Assembly: GCA_015179025.1 (NCBI GenBank)
Contig: WHUX01000040.1
Coordinates: 124,001-188,000, forward strand
Length of the DNA stretch: 64,000 nt
DNA from: Terfezia claveryi
Lineage: Eukaryota > Ascomycota > Pezizomycetes > Pezizales > Pezizaceae
Direction of reading: 5' to 3'
Shown here: piece after piece, positions 1-12,866 of the stretch
How positions within the stretch are numbered: the first letter of the stretch is position 1
Layout: the number at the start of each line of letters is the position of its first letter
Position numbers and translations under genes: made by a program
Notes under the pieces: generated by a model
Seen by the model: only the letters and a program-made list of their open reading frames with translations
Told to the model about the DNA's origin: nothing
The model's database searches: none

Positions 1-945
1 GGAGCGTAAAATATCCTCACAGAAGGAGTGATGAAGGAATCTTACCCAGTCGAATTGCAGCCCCGGTATTAGATCATGATCAATAAAAACCGGTGCCTCA
101 GGGTCAGGAACAAGTACTCCTAAGGTTTCTGAACCCTCTGTAGGCCCATAGCTCTTCCTGGCCTCCATGGTGGGAATCACTAGCTCTGGTCGAGACAAAG
201 TGTCAGTACTGGATTCTCCGGCTTTCGCAATTGGATTTATCTCAGATTGCTGACTTGGTCCCCCTGAGAGCTTCATAATTATACTAGGATGATTTTGGTG
301 TTGCAGATATGCGTTGAATTCAACCTCAAAGTTATTCACAAGTTTCTCCATTTCGGAGTGTAAATAATCTTTGTAGGTTTCCTCATCTGGAAGCCCTCTT
401 GCCACAAGTTCATACATTGGGATTTCCCTATTTTCTCCTATCCGTCCACTACCACCACAAGGAGTAGTTCTTTCCTCGGCCGTTATCAGACTTAACAGTT
501 CCGCCATAATGCTTTGGTTGAAGACGAACCCTTGGGAACCAGTCTGAAGACAAGGGTTAAGAATGTTTCCTTCTAGGCTAGGGTCAATTGCAGTATGTTG
601 CCAATTGCCAATGGTTGGGGCTCCCACGTGGCTAGGAGGCCCTGAAGCAGGCGGTATACTGGTTGCTTGTCTTATTGAGTCATAAGTTGGAGAAGCTTGC
701 TGCTGTGAGCCACTACCTATAGCGGAGGCAGTGGGGGCAGAGCCAGGCGAATCTCTAAGTCTCGTACTCTGGATTCTTTGAGGCACACGCTTCGGACGTG
801 GAAAAGCTCTAGCCAATTGCACTGAATTAGCATGATTCTCATGAAGTTGATTGACATGCTTTGAACATGTTGGGAACGGGGCTTGATATCTTAAGCAGTG
901 CTCGAGGACTACCGCGAGTGAAGATATGGGCCTCGTGCTTGCGGG
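1..945 (-). CDS. partial hypothetical protein, Ser/Pro/Gln-rich, cut by the window edge
   Basis: The minus strand is open without a stop from about 945 to base 1, some 315 codons, with no obvious start. The upstream limit is an in-frame TAG at 948-946 that also reads as a splice acceptor, so this is probably an internal exon. Near its beginning is a Cys/His-rich stretch (TCSKHVNQLHENH) that could be half of a zinc finger, but C-C spacing does not fit a standard C2H2. After it come a basic stretch, a long Ser/Gln/Pro-rich region, and a more ordered acidic segment around codons 170-220 (MYELVARGLPDEETYKDYL). A possible donor (GTAAGA) lies at 45-40. I do not recognise the family; a fungal regulatory protein is only a guess. 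Confidence 0.5.
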
Positions 946-3900
946 CTAAGAAGCTTCGAAATTATGCGAGGATCTTAAAACACGCAGTTAGGGCTAATCA
1001 TGCATTCAGAGATTCTCGCCCGTAACAAAACTATACCATGAGGCTGGTAGGGAGAACCAGAATATGCATGATGGGTGAGTTCAAGGGGGTAAACAAGGCC
1101 TTGCTAGACCCATGAGCCAGCTTGTAGTCAAGGGCAGGAGGGCCTCATGATGCAGCTTCAGGAGGGCCTAGGCTTTACAAACGGAGCAATGGGTATACGC
1201 GTAATTGATCAATTGAATTATGAAGAAGGTACAAACCTTCTCATCATGCTATTGCTTCTAGCTGGGAGATGGTTGGCGGCTGCACCCATTTGGCTGCTCG
1301 GCTGCTCAGCTGCTGCGACGGGCTCGGCCCTCAGCTTATTGGTCCGCGGCCACTTATAATTGTGTCTTTCGAAGCAAGAAAAAGGGTTACAGTGCCTTTA
1401 TTTGAAGCACCCGTAGAGATCTAGTGTGATAATGGTATAAATGAAGAGGCTTGAGGTAAAACTCGGAACAATGGCGAACTGTGCATCTGAAGCATAAATC
1501 GGGCTGCCTATAAGTTGTAGTCGTCTAGATGGAATACGAGAATACGAAGCCTGTATGCAAGTGTCGGTTTCGTCTTCCGTATCTGCTGTAGGCTGAAGTG
1601 AATTATTCCACCTGGAACGGGGCTTCCTCATCCACAGAGGTATTTTGGCCTTTAGATGCTTGTGGTTTCTAGAAATATGGAAAGAAACCGGGACTTATGT
1701 ATGCGGGGCCGATGAGTTTTGATCGAAATGGCTTGTTTATACTTCAGGGTGCCCTGCCGTTTACTTGCTGCACAATCAGAATTGGCTTCACTTTTAAGAA
1801 TGAACCAGACTATTGGGGATGAAATGTCTCGTTGCTTTTGTGTTAATTAAGGGGCTAGCATTCAGCTAAGATTGGAGGTTTGGTATATATTTTTTTTATC
1901 TGGATTTACACATAGTTGAAATGAATCCCATCCATCTGTTCTGTCCTGAACTGAAGTTGGCATTAATACTCAAGTGAAAATCAACTAATTACACACTTAC
2001 TTAAGCTTCCAAGTTTCTTCAATTGACATGCGAACAAAAACCATTGTTCTTAATTAAGTTTTGATTCAGAAACACCATCTGAATAACATACCAATTGTGA
2101 ACGCAAACCCACAAATCATCTCCATTATAGTTTCATTTCATGTTTTGGCAATGAAGCGTAGATGGAGATTGAATGGCATTCTTTCCTACTACTCAACTCG
2201 TTACCTGTATGACTTAGTTTTAGTTGCTTTAACTCCCAAAAAAAGGAGGTAAAAGAACAAATGGCATGCCGTTGCCTTTGATACTGCCTTGGTCAACTTC
2301 TGCAAGTGGTGAATCAAAGTCAATAGCAAGTTATAAAACTTCTCAAGAAGACCCAACTTGTCCTCTAAAATACCTGTCGCAAGATATAATTTATCGATTT
2401 CAATCATACAGAAACACAAGGTATTGTATAAAGGCTTACAACGTAAAATAGCAACAAGTGTCCAACAGGGTCCATCTAACAGAGCTCTTCTTGTCTTCTC
2501 ATTTAAATTAGCGGATCGTATGTATATAGCAACTCGAACTTGAATTCGAAACAGTGACACCAGTTCGAATATGCGTAAAACACACAGGCCTCTGTAAAAA
2601 ATATACCTAGGACTGAACTACTGATAACATTTGAGGGTTAATGATGGTTGGGAGCGTCGGTATCGATAGCCTGCCACAGGCTTCCATCCTTCATGATCAG
2701 ATCAGGTAAGTAAGTTATAGATATACAGGCTGGGTAGAGGCTCCACAAAGACCACATTATCTCCCAAAATTGTACTGTTTCCACCCGCGGCCCCCCCTCC
2801 CTTGATTTCAATTAACCAATGTTATTATGGCCTCCGGTAGGTTACCGCTCACCTCTATACCCCTCCCGAGATCTGAGCTTATGTTCTCGTGATTATCGAT
2901 GCATCCCTTCATGAGCCCACATGGCCATGCGATGAACATTCAAGTGTAACGTTAACCTCAATGGGCAAGCCTATATTCTTTGGATGTTTTTATAGACTGT
3001 ACTCCACAAAAGCAGCGTAATCTCTTCAATGGAGGATGAATATGTAGGTAGCTTCGCAATGTAGTCTCGTACATACCCAGCGTTGACCCTGCTTCAAGTA
3101 ATTTGCATAATAATGCAAGTTTTATTCAGGAGAAGACTTAGAGCAACCAAACTAAGGCTTGAGTAGATTGTAAGGACGGGTGAGCTTCCACCTTCCGCGC
3201 CGACCTCAGGCTTGTACTAGTTGACACTGGGGTCCCGGGAGGGTTTTAACGTTGTGACAGCCAAACATCCTCATCAGAGAGAGGTTGGGGTGAATTCAGG
3301 AGTGGACTCGAATCTTAAAATCCTCTATACTCTCAACTAGAGTCGAATCTAGCTGCTAGTGCCTGCACGCTCCTGTGTTGGGCAGGAATCTGGAACGGTT
3401 TGTAGATTAACCACGACGCTTACCGGTTTTTTTTTTTTGGGAAAAATTCCTCATTGCTCCTATGCGATCCCAGCGGGAGGGTGATCATGATGGGCCACGC
3501 GTAAACCCGGGTGGACACTTACCGGTACATTAGCTTTGCTGCAGATTGTTAGTCGAAGGAGGTTGGGGCCTGCCGACAACCTTAGTCTCGGAATCACTTG
3601 GAGTTATATACTTCCCGCACTGTAATCCTGTTCAGGTAGTTGCCTGAGGCAAGCTGGTCGGGGTAGTCTAGTTGTGATGGGCTCCGAAACTTAAGTGTAG
3701 CCCATATTCAAGCATGCTTCTCATAAACTAGACTTTATGCACCATGGATTCAACTTAGTCAACTGAGTCTATGGTTCTGGATAGCCCGGAAAGAGGCGCT
3801 TCAGTACTCGTAGGTAAGTGTGGTCCTCTTAGACGTTCCTATGCATAGCGTTTAATTTGCTACCGGTAGCCAAGCGGAGATACTTACAGATTTGTATAGC

Positions 3901-4866
3901 TGCGAGATATAGTTTGACATTACTAAGCTTGAGCCGCGCAATACCACATTGTTCTGTTATCTGCTCGAGTACCTAAGGTTTGTGTGAGTGTCAGTTGGTC
4001 ACCAGGCTTTGACGAGTAGTCTCGGCTACGAGAGCCTTCTTAGTAGTAATAGTTCCAGTATGATACAGACGGTCGGAGTGTCACGTTAGAGCATTGGCAC
4101 AGCCCTAAAAAATTCGGTAACTGGGATCCCGGACTGATTAGATCCGCACCGTATGCTTACTGGGCCATAAGGTCAGTCTCTTCACAAGTTTGAAAAACAA
4201 TAATACTAGCTCTGACTATGGGGGTAATATCGGGCAAGTTTCATTCGTGTAAATGCAGTCGTGCCTTCGATATATGTGCTAGCTTCATGTCACTGACTGC
4301 AATATCTAGCTACGAAAAGGGCATATGCCCTAGAATGAGCTAATGGTTATCGTGTCTGATCGATGAGTTTCAAGATCCCGTCGTGCAGCAGCATGGTGTA
4401 AACGGGAATATAGACTGACTAACGGATATCTAATACATGTTGGCAAATTCTCGGGAACTGCTTTCACCAACAGATTGCTTTGTATTATTATATTGTAATC
4501 CAGAATGTTACCGTGTTGCATGAATCTAGAATTGTAATTCGTAACAGCGTGGAAAAGGCCTGGCACTCTCAAGCTTCGGGAACTACAGATGTGAGGTACA
4601 TCAAATTACTTCGAGAATGTTCAAGCAACTATTATGTGGTTTTTTTCAAGCGGGGTTTTCGGAGCTTCTGGGCATTCTTGTTGATGCAATCGACTGCTTT
4701 CTCGAAATTGCAGTAACCATGCAAAATAAAATACGGCAAAAGGTGTCGATCGATCACGATGGCATGCATAAACTGCCCAGGCTAATAAACTGCTATCGCA
4801 AAGCCATGAATCAAAATCCGATTTTGCGAACAGTCACAATTTCGATGTTTAAAACCCTATGGTGCT

Positions 4867-5093
4867 ACCAGACTAATGAATATGATATTCGGGGCGGCCC
4901 TTTCCACATCTTATCTACTATCCGGCAGTCTTTGGATCGGGGATTTCTCTATGTGATCGATTGGAAAGGCTCCAGTATACGAGAATGTAGAATGATAGTG
5001 TTCAGAGGCCGAAGAGGTAGATCATCGAAGCAAATATCTCAAGATCTTCAAACACTCGAAAAACAGCTACATGTCTTTTATATTAGTCTGGTT
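4867..5093. repeat. inverted pair of the dispersed motif, possible short element
   Basis: ACCAGACTAAT at 4867 is matched in inverted orientation by ATTAGTCTGGT ending at 5092, giving a 226-bp segment with 11-bp perfect inverted ends. The right end is the exact 10-mer copy at 5084-5093. An ORF of 174 codons (4617-5141) crosses the right end and is probably chance. Mobility is inferred only from the inverted ends. Confidence 0.4.
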
Positions 5094-5094
5094 G

Positions 5095-5115
5095 CACTAC
5101 CCCGCGAGGGTAGTG
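5095..5115. other. hairpin next to the dispersed motif
   Basis: CACTACCC and GGGTAGTG form a perfect 8-bp stem around a 5-base loop CGCGA, directly after the motif copy at 5084. The same left arm follows the motif at 24713, without the right arm. Confidence 0.5.
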
Positions 5116-5201
5116 ACCCAGATCCCCAAGTACAAAAGTGACGGGCTAGGTAAGTTTGGGCTTATCTAGTGTAACTTCGCATATTCTTAGGTATGTAGCA
5201 T

Positions 5202-6066
5202 ATTAGGGGTATTCAAAGATAAGTTTTCGGCTTTAAATCGTGTGCGATTTAAACGGCCGTATAAATCGCCAAATCTTGAGTACCCCCTCAAAAATCCCAG
5301 ATAAAAAATCAGATTTGGACCGATTCACCACGTAAAGTTTAATTGGAATCTGCGACCGTGCTAGTGACTACTAGGCCGAATTAGGCTAAGTATCACATTA
5401 CACTTGGCACTTGCCATCAATTCTTGGCGACCTGACGTTCATGAACTCAATTGCTGCAAAGCAGTGCCTCAAATACAGACCCCTCGTTGTCGGACCCCTG
5501 ATCGTGATCGTCATCGTCCGCCAGGTACTCCAGCTCCTACAGGAGGTCATCCTCGAGCCCTGCCACAAGATCATCCCCCCCGCTACCCCATCTAGTATTC
5601 CGTCCTCAAGTGCAGCGGTAGTCTCGATCAGACCAGTGCAGCGGTGACTACTTCCTGGGCTTCCGCCTCTTCCGTGATGCTCTTTAACCCCCTTCGATAC
5701 CATTGGGTTAACTTGCGCTTGTTGCTGATTCGAGGCATGATGACGGTATTTACCAGGTCCAGGTCATGAACATGCTAGACTGGCATATGTATGATCATGC
5801 TTTCATGACTTCTTGGGGCTTACGGGACTTGCTAGTCTACTTGGTGTTTGACTGAATGATCACGGGACTTGCTAGTCTACTTGGCGTTGACCGAATAAAA
5901 TTTTCGTATAAATGGGTTTATTCGGTCGTCTAAGCATTTATTTTTCAAATTTGAACGGATAAATGGTTGTGTGGAGGTCCTCGTATAATGCGTATTATAC
6001 GAAAAAGTGGCTTGCCAAGATATCCGTATTATACGGCGTATAAAGCTAACTTTGAATACCCCTATT
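5202..6066. mobile_element. non-autonomous DNA element with terminal inverted repeats
   Basis: TAGGGGTATTCAAAG at 5204 reappears inverted as CTTTGAATACCCCTA at 6050-6064, enclosing about 860 bp. Flanking bases allow a TA duplication (Tc1/mariner-like) or ATT. Just inside the right end are nested palindromes such as CGTATAAT/ATTATACG at 5983-6002. The minus strand from about 5738 starts with a basic peptide (MPRISNKRKLTQWYRRGLK) and further on encodes an acidic stretch broken by TAG and TGA, which could be a decayed transposase N-terminus. Family assignment is a guess. Confidence 0.55.
5822..5896. repeat. two-unit direct repeat, 40-bp period
   Basis: A 35-base unit beginning ACGGGACTTGCTAGTCTACT occurs at 5822 and again at 5862 with few differences. 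It lies inside the inverted-repeat element. Confidence 0.8.
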
Positions 6067-8334
6067 ATTTATCGATAACCAAGAAATGTAAAATACCTAA
6101 AATATCTAAAGACAGCTCCCCAGGCCATGCTTGCTTACGCTAATTCATACTTAAAATACAACCAGACTAACTATAGTGGTGATTCTGGCTATCCTAAACT
6201 AGTCTCATGCTCTTAGTGTGAAGCTGCTTCAGTACTGTATCTCAAGGGAGCCTTTGATTTATGATTCGTTTCTTCGTCTGGGTGTCTCCACTGGTCGCTA
6301 TGGCGGGGATCCGTTACGTTATCGGAGTACATACAGATTCGCTCTCTGGTTGGGGGCCAAAACGTGCTGAATCTTTGTGCATATGTCTGTGGCCTCAAGC
6401 CTGATCCCCCATCTAAACTTGATCGATCAGGCTTCAACCAAGTAACATTCAGATATTTGACAGTGGCCATCTTGAAAGAATGCTAGTGAATAACTTGAGT
6501 CCACGGTATCGGAAAACAAAGGCAGTTGGCTATAATGAATGTAGGGTGACTGACGGCGTCTTGCCGATCGTCTTTATGCTAGGTAGGGACAAAAAGCACG
6601 GGTAGGAAACTGTAAATTGAGAATAGAACGACGGGCAATTCAATATTCGGAAGATGCAGGGCAAATTCCTCATCGTGTCAATCTGTATAGGGGAGTTGTG
6701 ACTGCTTACTAAGAATGTCAGCACAACGATTCCATATTTATTTTTACAGTTTTCAGCCCACGAGGGACGGGGTCCAACCTTTGGTTGGGTTTGTGAGCAC
6801 TAGTTACGGCGCGAAAGCCACCGCATCTCAGGCGAGCGAATCAGAGGACAGCCTGCTTAAACGTGGACCCGGCTGACCGTTAAATTCATGGGTGCGATCA
6901 TGATCATGTTGGTCCGATGAGTGACATGCACAGCCCTAATAAGCATTTCTTATTGTGGCTAGAAGGAAGCTGAAGTCAGACGAGATACGATTCTATTCTA
7001 CAGCGATGAGCCAATCTCACACGAGCTCGCGACGGTTACCATTATACAGAGAGCCTATTGGAGATCTGGGAATTTGGAATTTACTTATATTGACAGCATG
7101 AAGTCGATAGTCTATCAATATCGCGATGAGAGTGAACTGATATTAATTTTGAGCGCACAATAGATTGCAAGATCGAAAAGGGCCCGACTGCCGCAGCATA
7201 TGCAACATAGATTGCACGGACAAGTGGGTGAGAAGTGAAGAAAGCTGATCTTTCAGTGGATGAGATCCGAGCGAATACTCGAGTCAGTCGGCTGTTTCAG
7301 TGCATTAATGTCCCCTGAGATAGCACAGGGACTGGCAGGGCAGCCGAACAGCAATCGGGCACCTGCATCGTATATTCTCCCAGCCTGGACGTGACGTCAC
7401 ACGGGCATCAAAATCGAGGGTCCCGTTAACCCCAGCACCTGACAGTCGCCATCTGTATAACATGCGTAGTCTGATACATGCGTGCCACTGGTAAAAATAG
7501 GGGAGTTATGCTCCCTGGCCTGGCTGGGGAGGGGCTAGTGCAAGCCAGACACCTGGCCTGATGATCAGAGAGAGTTGGATCGAGGTTGCAGAGCGGAGGG
7601 CGTGGTGCGGCCGTGATGGAAAGCGACAGGCCTGTAGGAGCTCATCGTCTTCACTCATGCCGCTTTCTGGCTTCTTTTGGCGGACTTGATTGTGATTGCG
7701 GGCAGCCTGAACGCTTTTCGGCGAATTGTGCTCCCCCGCTTCGGCCGATTCAAATCTGGGCGCGCTTCGTGCTTCTCCAACCGTCATCGCCCCGCCAATT
7801 AGACCTGTCCAGTCGCTCACGCGCAGTCTTGCCCCTTTGGAATTACATACTTCACACGCAGGGCCTGCAGATCGGTCTGATTCCAAACAGGGTGCTGTGG
7901 TTGCTTCCCTGGCTCCACCGCTCCACCGCAAACCCTTGCAAGGGCACCCTGCTGGGCAGCTGGCGGCCAGGAAAGATGAGTCTCGACCCTCAGGTGGCGG
8001 TGGGGCAGCCCGGCGTCGGGTAAGCGGTTCCAAGTTCCAAGTGGTTTCGCTGTGGATCCGGTTCTCGTCAAGATCTGACCACATGGCGGAAGCACGAAGC
8101 ATACTTCAAGCCCACCTCGGACGGCCGCCCCCAGGGCATATATGCCTTCTCCAACTTCCCAACTCACAAAACGTTGAGCTGGACCTATACTTTGTATGCG
8201 GATAGTACTTTACATCGCATCACCTCGTCCTTGAATCAACTCGCATCAAAGAGACCAAATCGAACCATTCGAGCACCGGCATTAGCATCTCCGTCGGTAT
8301 CGGTATCTGGTGGCCCAGCCACGCCCTCTTGGGA

Positions 8335-10939
8335 ATGGAGCCTCAGGGTATGAAGCAAGGACGTGAACCTCGTCGAGGGTTCTCAATCATTGACAAGAGA
8401 TTCCTCTTCTTGGGAGTTTTCCTTGCCGTAATAACCGTACTGGACGTTGTCCACGCATCGCCATCTCTAGTCACCCAAACAATACTCGACGGACAATCGT
8501 TGCCGTCACATAACTCTCCGGTATTACCACCGGGATCGGGAGCAAACAAAGAGAGGCATGGACATTCTAGGACAAAAAAGAGGAAGCTCCATGGTCGATT
8601 TTTGCATATCACAGGTGAATCGTGAAATTAACTTTATCTTGCTTCATCTGATTGCTAACTCTTAAAACCCTTTAGATTTGCATCCCGACAACTACTACGT
8701 TCCACACGCATCAACTTCTAACGCATGCCATATCCCACTTGTTGACCCAACAGACCCCGAAAAATCACCCGAAATCCTCAAGAGGCCAAAAGCTCCGGAT
8801 GATGGAGGGGATGGGGACTTCGACACAGCTGGAGTGTATGGTGCACCTGCCTCCAACTGTGACTCTCCACACTCTTTGGTCAATGCTACATTCGATTGGA
8901 TCAAGGCCAACTTAATGAACCCCAATGATGACTCTATGGGAATTGACTTTGTGGTCTGGACTGGAGATTCCGCACGGCATGACAACGACGTCCAGCGGCC
9001 CCGTACCGAACGGGAGATTTTGAGCCTGAATGAGTTGATGGTTGAGAAAATGTACGAAACTTTTGGAAACAAGGAAGGCCTGGATGATGACGACCCAGCG
9101 AACGACTTTCTTGTTCCCGTGGTTCCCACTTTGGGAAATAATGATATTCTTCCCCACAACATCTTCTTTCCTGGACCATCCGGACTTACCCGCGAGTATC
9201 TGAATTTATGGAAATCGTTCGTTCCGGAGAACCAGTTTCACACCTTTGATCGGGGGGCATACTTCTGGAAAGATGTTGTCCCTGGAAACAAGAACGGGGA
9301 GAATGATCAGCTGGAGCATGGTGGGCTTGCCGTTATCTCGCTAAACACTCTATACTTCTTCAATTCAAATTCTGCAGTTGATGGATGTAACCTCCCATCA
9401 GAACCGGGCTACCAACAAATGGAATGGTTACGCATTCAACTCGAGCTTATGCGCCAGACTAATATGAAGGCAATTTTGATAGGACATGTGCCTCCAGCAA
9501 GAGTGCGTGAGGTCGGCTGGCGAGAAGGGGGTAGGGACGACTGGGAAGCAGGTTGGAGAAAGCGTAGCTGGGACGAGACTTGCTGGAGAAAATACGTTCT
9601 GTGGAGTCAGCGATATCGGGACGTCATTGCAGGAAGTATTTACGGGCATATGAACTTGGACCATTTCATCGTTATGGATACCAAGGAGTTGGAACGAAAG
9701 CATCATCCGGTAAAACATAAGGAAGCGGATAAGACTATATATACAGCCTCAGACCATGAGCCTACTTTTCGCATTAACTCGGCTGAGGATTACTTGATTT
9801 CACTTCGAGAGGGATTTTCCAGGTTGCCTCAGCCTGGTCCTCCGCGAGGTAAGGCGGCGAAGAACACCCCAAAAGGGTTTGACTGGAATAGGAAATATAT
9901 TGAGGATATTGGTGGCGAACATGGTGAGCGGTTTGTCGTTAATGTTGTTGGGCCAAGTGTTATACCGAATTATTTCCCAACCTTGAGAATTGTGGAATAC
10001 AACATCACTGGGGTCGGCACTGGCTTCCCCTCGGACGATGATATTGTGGAAACTCAAGATGACACGGAAATGTCACAACCCGAGACCCTAATTGAAGGCG
10101 AACTCCGGAAACGCAACGCCGACCCCAAAAAGAAGAAGGGGAAGAAGCCGAAGAAGCCAATTGCACCTGCGCCGAATCCCCCTTCGCCTACTGCACCACC
10201 AGGGCCCGCATATTCGAACCAACCTTTTACTCTCCTTGGATATACACAACTTTATGCAAATCTTACTAGAATTAATTCTGGGAGGAATAAGGCTCATTCA
10301 GGGACGGAGAAGGTGGATAATGAGTTCCGCTATGAGGTTGAGTATGATACTCGCACCGACAAGAAATATGGCTTGAAGGATATGACAGTTAGGAGTTATT
10401 TGGATTTGGCGCATAAGATTGTTGATGCTAGGAAGCCAGACCACAAGAAGAAGAGCAAGAAGGGAGGGAGGGGGAAGGGGAAAAAAAAGGAGTCGGCCAA
10501 GGGGGACATTGAGGAGAATGATATGTTTGACGACAACTTCGATGGGGCTGATGATGAATTCGAAGATCTTGCTAGGAAGGGAAGACAGCACAAAGGACAC
10601 CTCCACCGGAAAGGCAACAAGGACCGAGATAGGGTCTTCCGCGAGTTCCTTAATCGTGCGTTTGTTCAAACCCTCAGTGGGAGTGATCTAGATGATATCC
10701 TTGGAATAGAGTCTCATATGATTGATCCCATTGACGATGGAGATACTGATGATCATAGGAGGCCTTTGGTCAGCGTTAGCTCTATGGGGACTGGGAGGTC
10801 AAGGCCATTGGAGTTTATGCAAGGAGTGTGTAGAGAAGGGGAAATGACGACGGAGGATGAGCTGGAGGTATTGCACGCGATGGAGAAAAAGCTGAGAATG
10901 GCGTGGAGAGGGATATTACACAACGAGGAGCTGGAGTAA
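8335..10939 (+). CDS. PPN1: endopolyphosphatase (vacuolar polyphosphate-cleaving metallophosphatase)
   Basis: Two exons, 8335-8614 and 8676-10939, joined in phase 1 (61-base intron), give 847 aa. A signal-anchor segment at about residues 22-41 (FLFLGVFLAVITVLDVV) follows a basic N-terminus, as in type II vacuolar Ppn1. The junction rebuilds the first metal motif FLHITDLHPDNYY; later come WTGDSARHDND, TLGNNDILPHN, IGHVPP and a terminal GHMNLDHF, the ordered metal ligands of the calcineurin-like fold. Known role: Mn-type endohydrolysis of long-chain polyphosphate in the vacuole, maturing by proteolysis. The C-terminal third is Lys-rich and low-complexity (around residues 465-510 and 590-660), with no known function. 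The start is the ATG at 8335; an in-frame TTG lies six bases upstream. A T-rich run follows the stop. Confidence 0.93.
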
Positions 10940-12866
10940 CGGTGGGTAGAAGGGGATTTCTTATGTCTTGGGCGGAGTTTTTTTTTTTTTTTTTTTTGTT
11001 TTTGTTTTTGTGTGTGTGTACTGTCATTGATTGGCATTGCAAGAGTCTCAAGGCCATGTGGTTTGTCAATTTCCGGGTTTTATTACATTCCTTGTGTTAC
11101 GGTGTCTTGTTCCTGTTTGGACTGGGTGTTGGTTTTTACACTTTTTACTTTGGTCTTGTTTAATAATCCCCTTTGTCGGTGTAAAAATTGCCGAGTGCCT
11201 GGCTTTACGATTATATAACGTTAACGAGTGTTGGGTTTATATTTGGTTAGGTACATTGATAATGAATTTGGAAGTATTCATCCGTTAGTCCTATAATTCT
11301 TCGCGCGTATCTGCCTTGCAGTCGATTCAAACGACATTCGAGTCGATCTGAATGAGGGCACGTGACCACCAATGAGATTTTTGTGTCGTCATGTCATGTA
11401 CATAGGCTTTTCTCGAGACCTTGCATGAGACGAGCCTGTTTCCCATCTCCCAACTCATTGATTACTTTGATTGTCAATAGCGCAAACTGGGTAATGTAAT
11501 CAACTCAGGGGAACGCACTGTAGGGCATGCCGATACAGAGATGGGGTCTTGGTGTTTGTCGTTTTCAGATGGTAGTCTTCTCTGGACAATTTTAGTCTTC
11601 TCTGGGCAACTTGTATCTGTAGAAAACAACTCTCCGGGGCATAAGAATAACCCACACAATGATGTCAGAAAGGAACTGATGTACTCGAAGTATGCAAGAA
11701 TTAGGCGTATAAGGCTATACATAGATCTATAAATTCGAAACGAGCTGTACTTGGCAGGGGTTATTACTTGGGACTCAATCACGGATACATACAATGTACT
11801 GCACATGTGTATGTAACATGTACTGTAGGTATACAGTACGTATGTAGTGTAGTGTACGACGTCGATATCCTTCTACACTAGGATGCTGGAATACACCTAA
11901 TTCGGCAAGAGTCACATTACGTGTCTGTTTAAGAATTTTTCTAAAGAAGATCATGGTACCGCATCCACTGGCGAACAACGATCCTTGTCAGTTTAACTGA
12001 CAGGGACCATTATACCTCAGTGAGCTTGTTACCATCCACCTATTTTATCACCTTTACTGCATAAGCTCGACCTATGTCTTTAAACTGACAAGGATCGTTA
12101 TACACCAGTAGATGCGGTAATTCATTTCCAGGCTTCATGCTGAACCCCTGCTATTGGACGTACCTACTGTAGCACTATTGACCAATTGTATCAGTATCAA
12201 CCAGGATTAGTCATCGTAGCCTCACCTGGTCAGACAACAAATGCGGGGTTAAATCATTAAAAAAGCACACCTTATGGGAAGCCCGTGGGGTCAAGGCTGT
12301 AGAAGTGAATAGAGGCAATTTCAGAGCCACAGTTACGTAGCTGCTATATGTGGTGATGTTAATTCAAACGTATCCCAAGGGGGGGAGGTACTTAATATAT
12401 GTCATAGAGATATATATATATATCTTCTTACGATATACATATATATCCTAAACCAATACGAAACAGACCTTGCTAGTTTACATCTGCGCAACCGAACCCA
12501 GTTATCCAGCCTCGCGTATATATTCCGCAGCACAGCATTGTTGTCCCCTCCCCCCCATCACATCATATCGCATATCAACTCCACCACAGCTTACCTACAC
12601 ACCCACCTCGACTCATCCATCATACATTACTTGTTCACAGCTGCCTAGTCCTCGTGTTTAAAAAGTTCAATTTAAGGGAAAAAAAAAAAAAAAGATTAAT
12701 AAAACTTTTTTCCCACCAGTCCGTCACAGTGCCTCCCTTTTCCATAGTCATCGAGCCCGAGGAGAATACCCCGAATACTCCCCCGCCTCTATCTCAACCC
12801 GAATCAGTGGCAGCCAGCTCAGAAAGTGATTCAACGAGAGATATTACTACTACGTATACAGCAGAC
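10940..12866. other. spacer with a T-run, a MITE and AT-rich simple sequence
   Basis: Holds the 3' flank of PPN1 with a 19-T run (10979-10997), dense short palindromes around 11790-11860, the MITE at 11957-12119 and an AT dinucleotide tract near 12405-12450. The last 400 bases are pyrimidine-rich and probably the 5' region of the next gene. Confidence 0.6.
11957..12119. mobile_element. MITE with about 41-bp terminal inverted repeats and TA duplication
   Basis: The left end TACCGCATCCACTGGCG continues into AACGATCCTTGTCAGTTTAA; the right end read in reverse starts TACCGCATCTACTGGTG and continues into the same block. About 37 of 41 positions match, and three of the differences are C/T. TA flanks both sides (11957-11958 and 12118-12119), the Tc1/mariner target signature. 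At 163 bp it cannot code for anything. An inner palindrome TGTCAGTTTAACTGACA sits beside the left repeat. I saw no second copy in the window. Confidence 0.8.

Larger units (their letters stand above)
946..8334. other. gene-poor, repeat-derived spacer
   Basis: About 7.4 kb with no gene I can defend. It contains copies of the dispersed 10-mer AACCAGACTA (1803, 6170, reverse at 5084), the inverted-repeat element 5202-6066, the 40-bp direct repeat at 5822, a 12-bp palindrome GGGCATATGCCC at 4319-4330 and a hairpin at 5095-5115. A T-run at 3427 follows sequence that could be a short-element tail. The stretch 7500-8200 is GC-richer and open on both strands; it may be 5' flank of PPN1 rather than a gene. 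Confidence 0.6.

Noticed and set aside
2201..2560. 119-codon minus-strand ORF
   Set aside because: Could be a decayed fragment of a helical protein, but there is no support from neighbouring exons or motifs.
4617..5141. 174-codon plus-strand ORF
   Set aside because: No domain, and it runs through the motif end at 5084 and the hairpin, so a chance frame is more likely.
7506..8205. Overlapping long frames on both strands (up to 198 codons)
   Set aside because: GC-rich stretch open in several frames at once; Arg/Pro/Ala-rich translations without motifs. More likely the 5' flank of PPN1.
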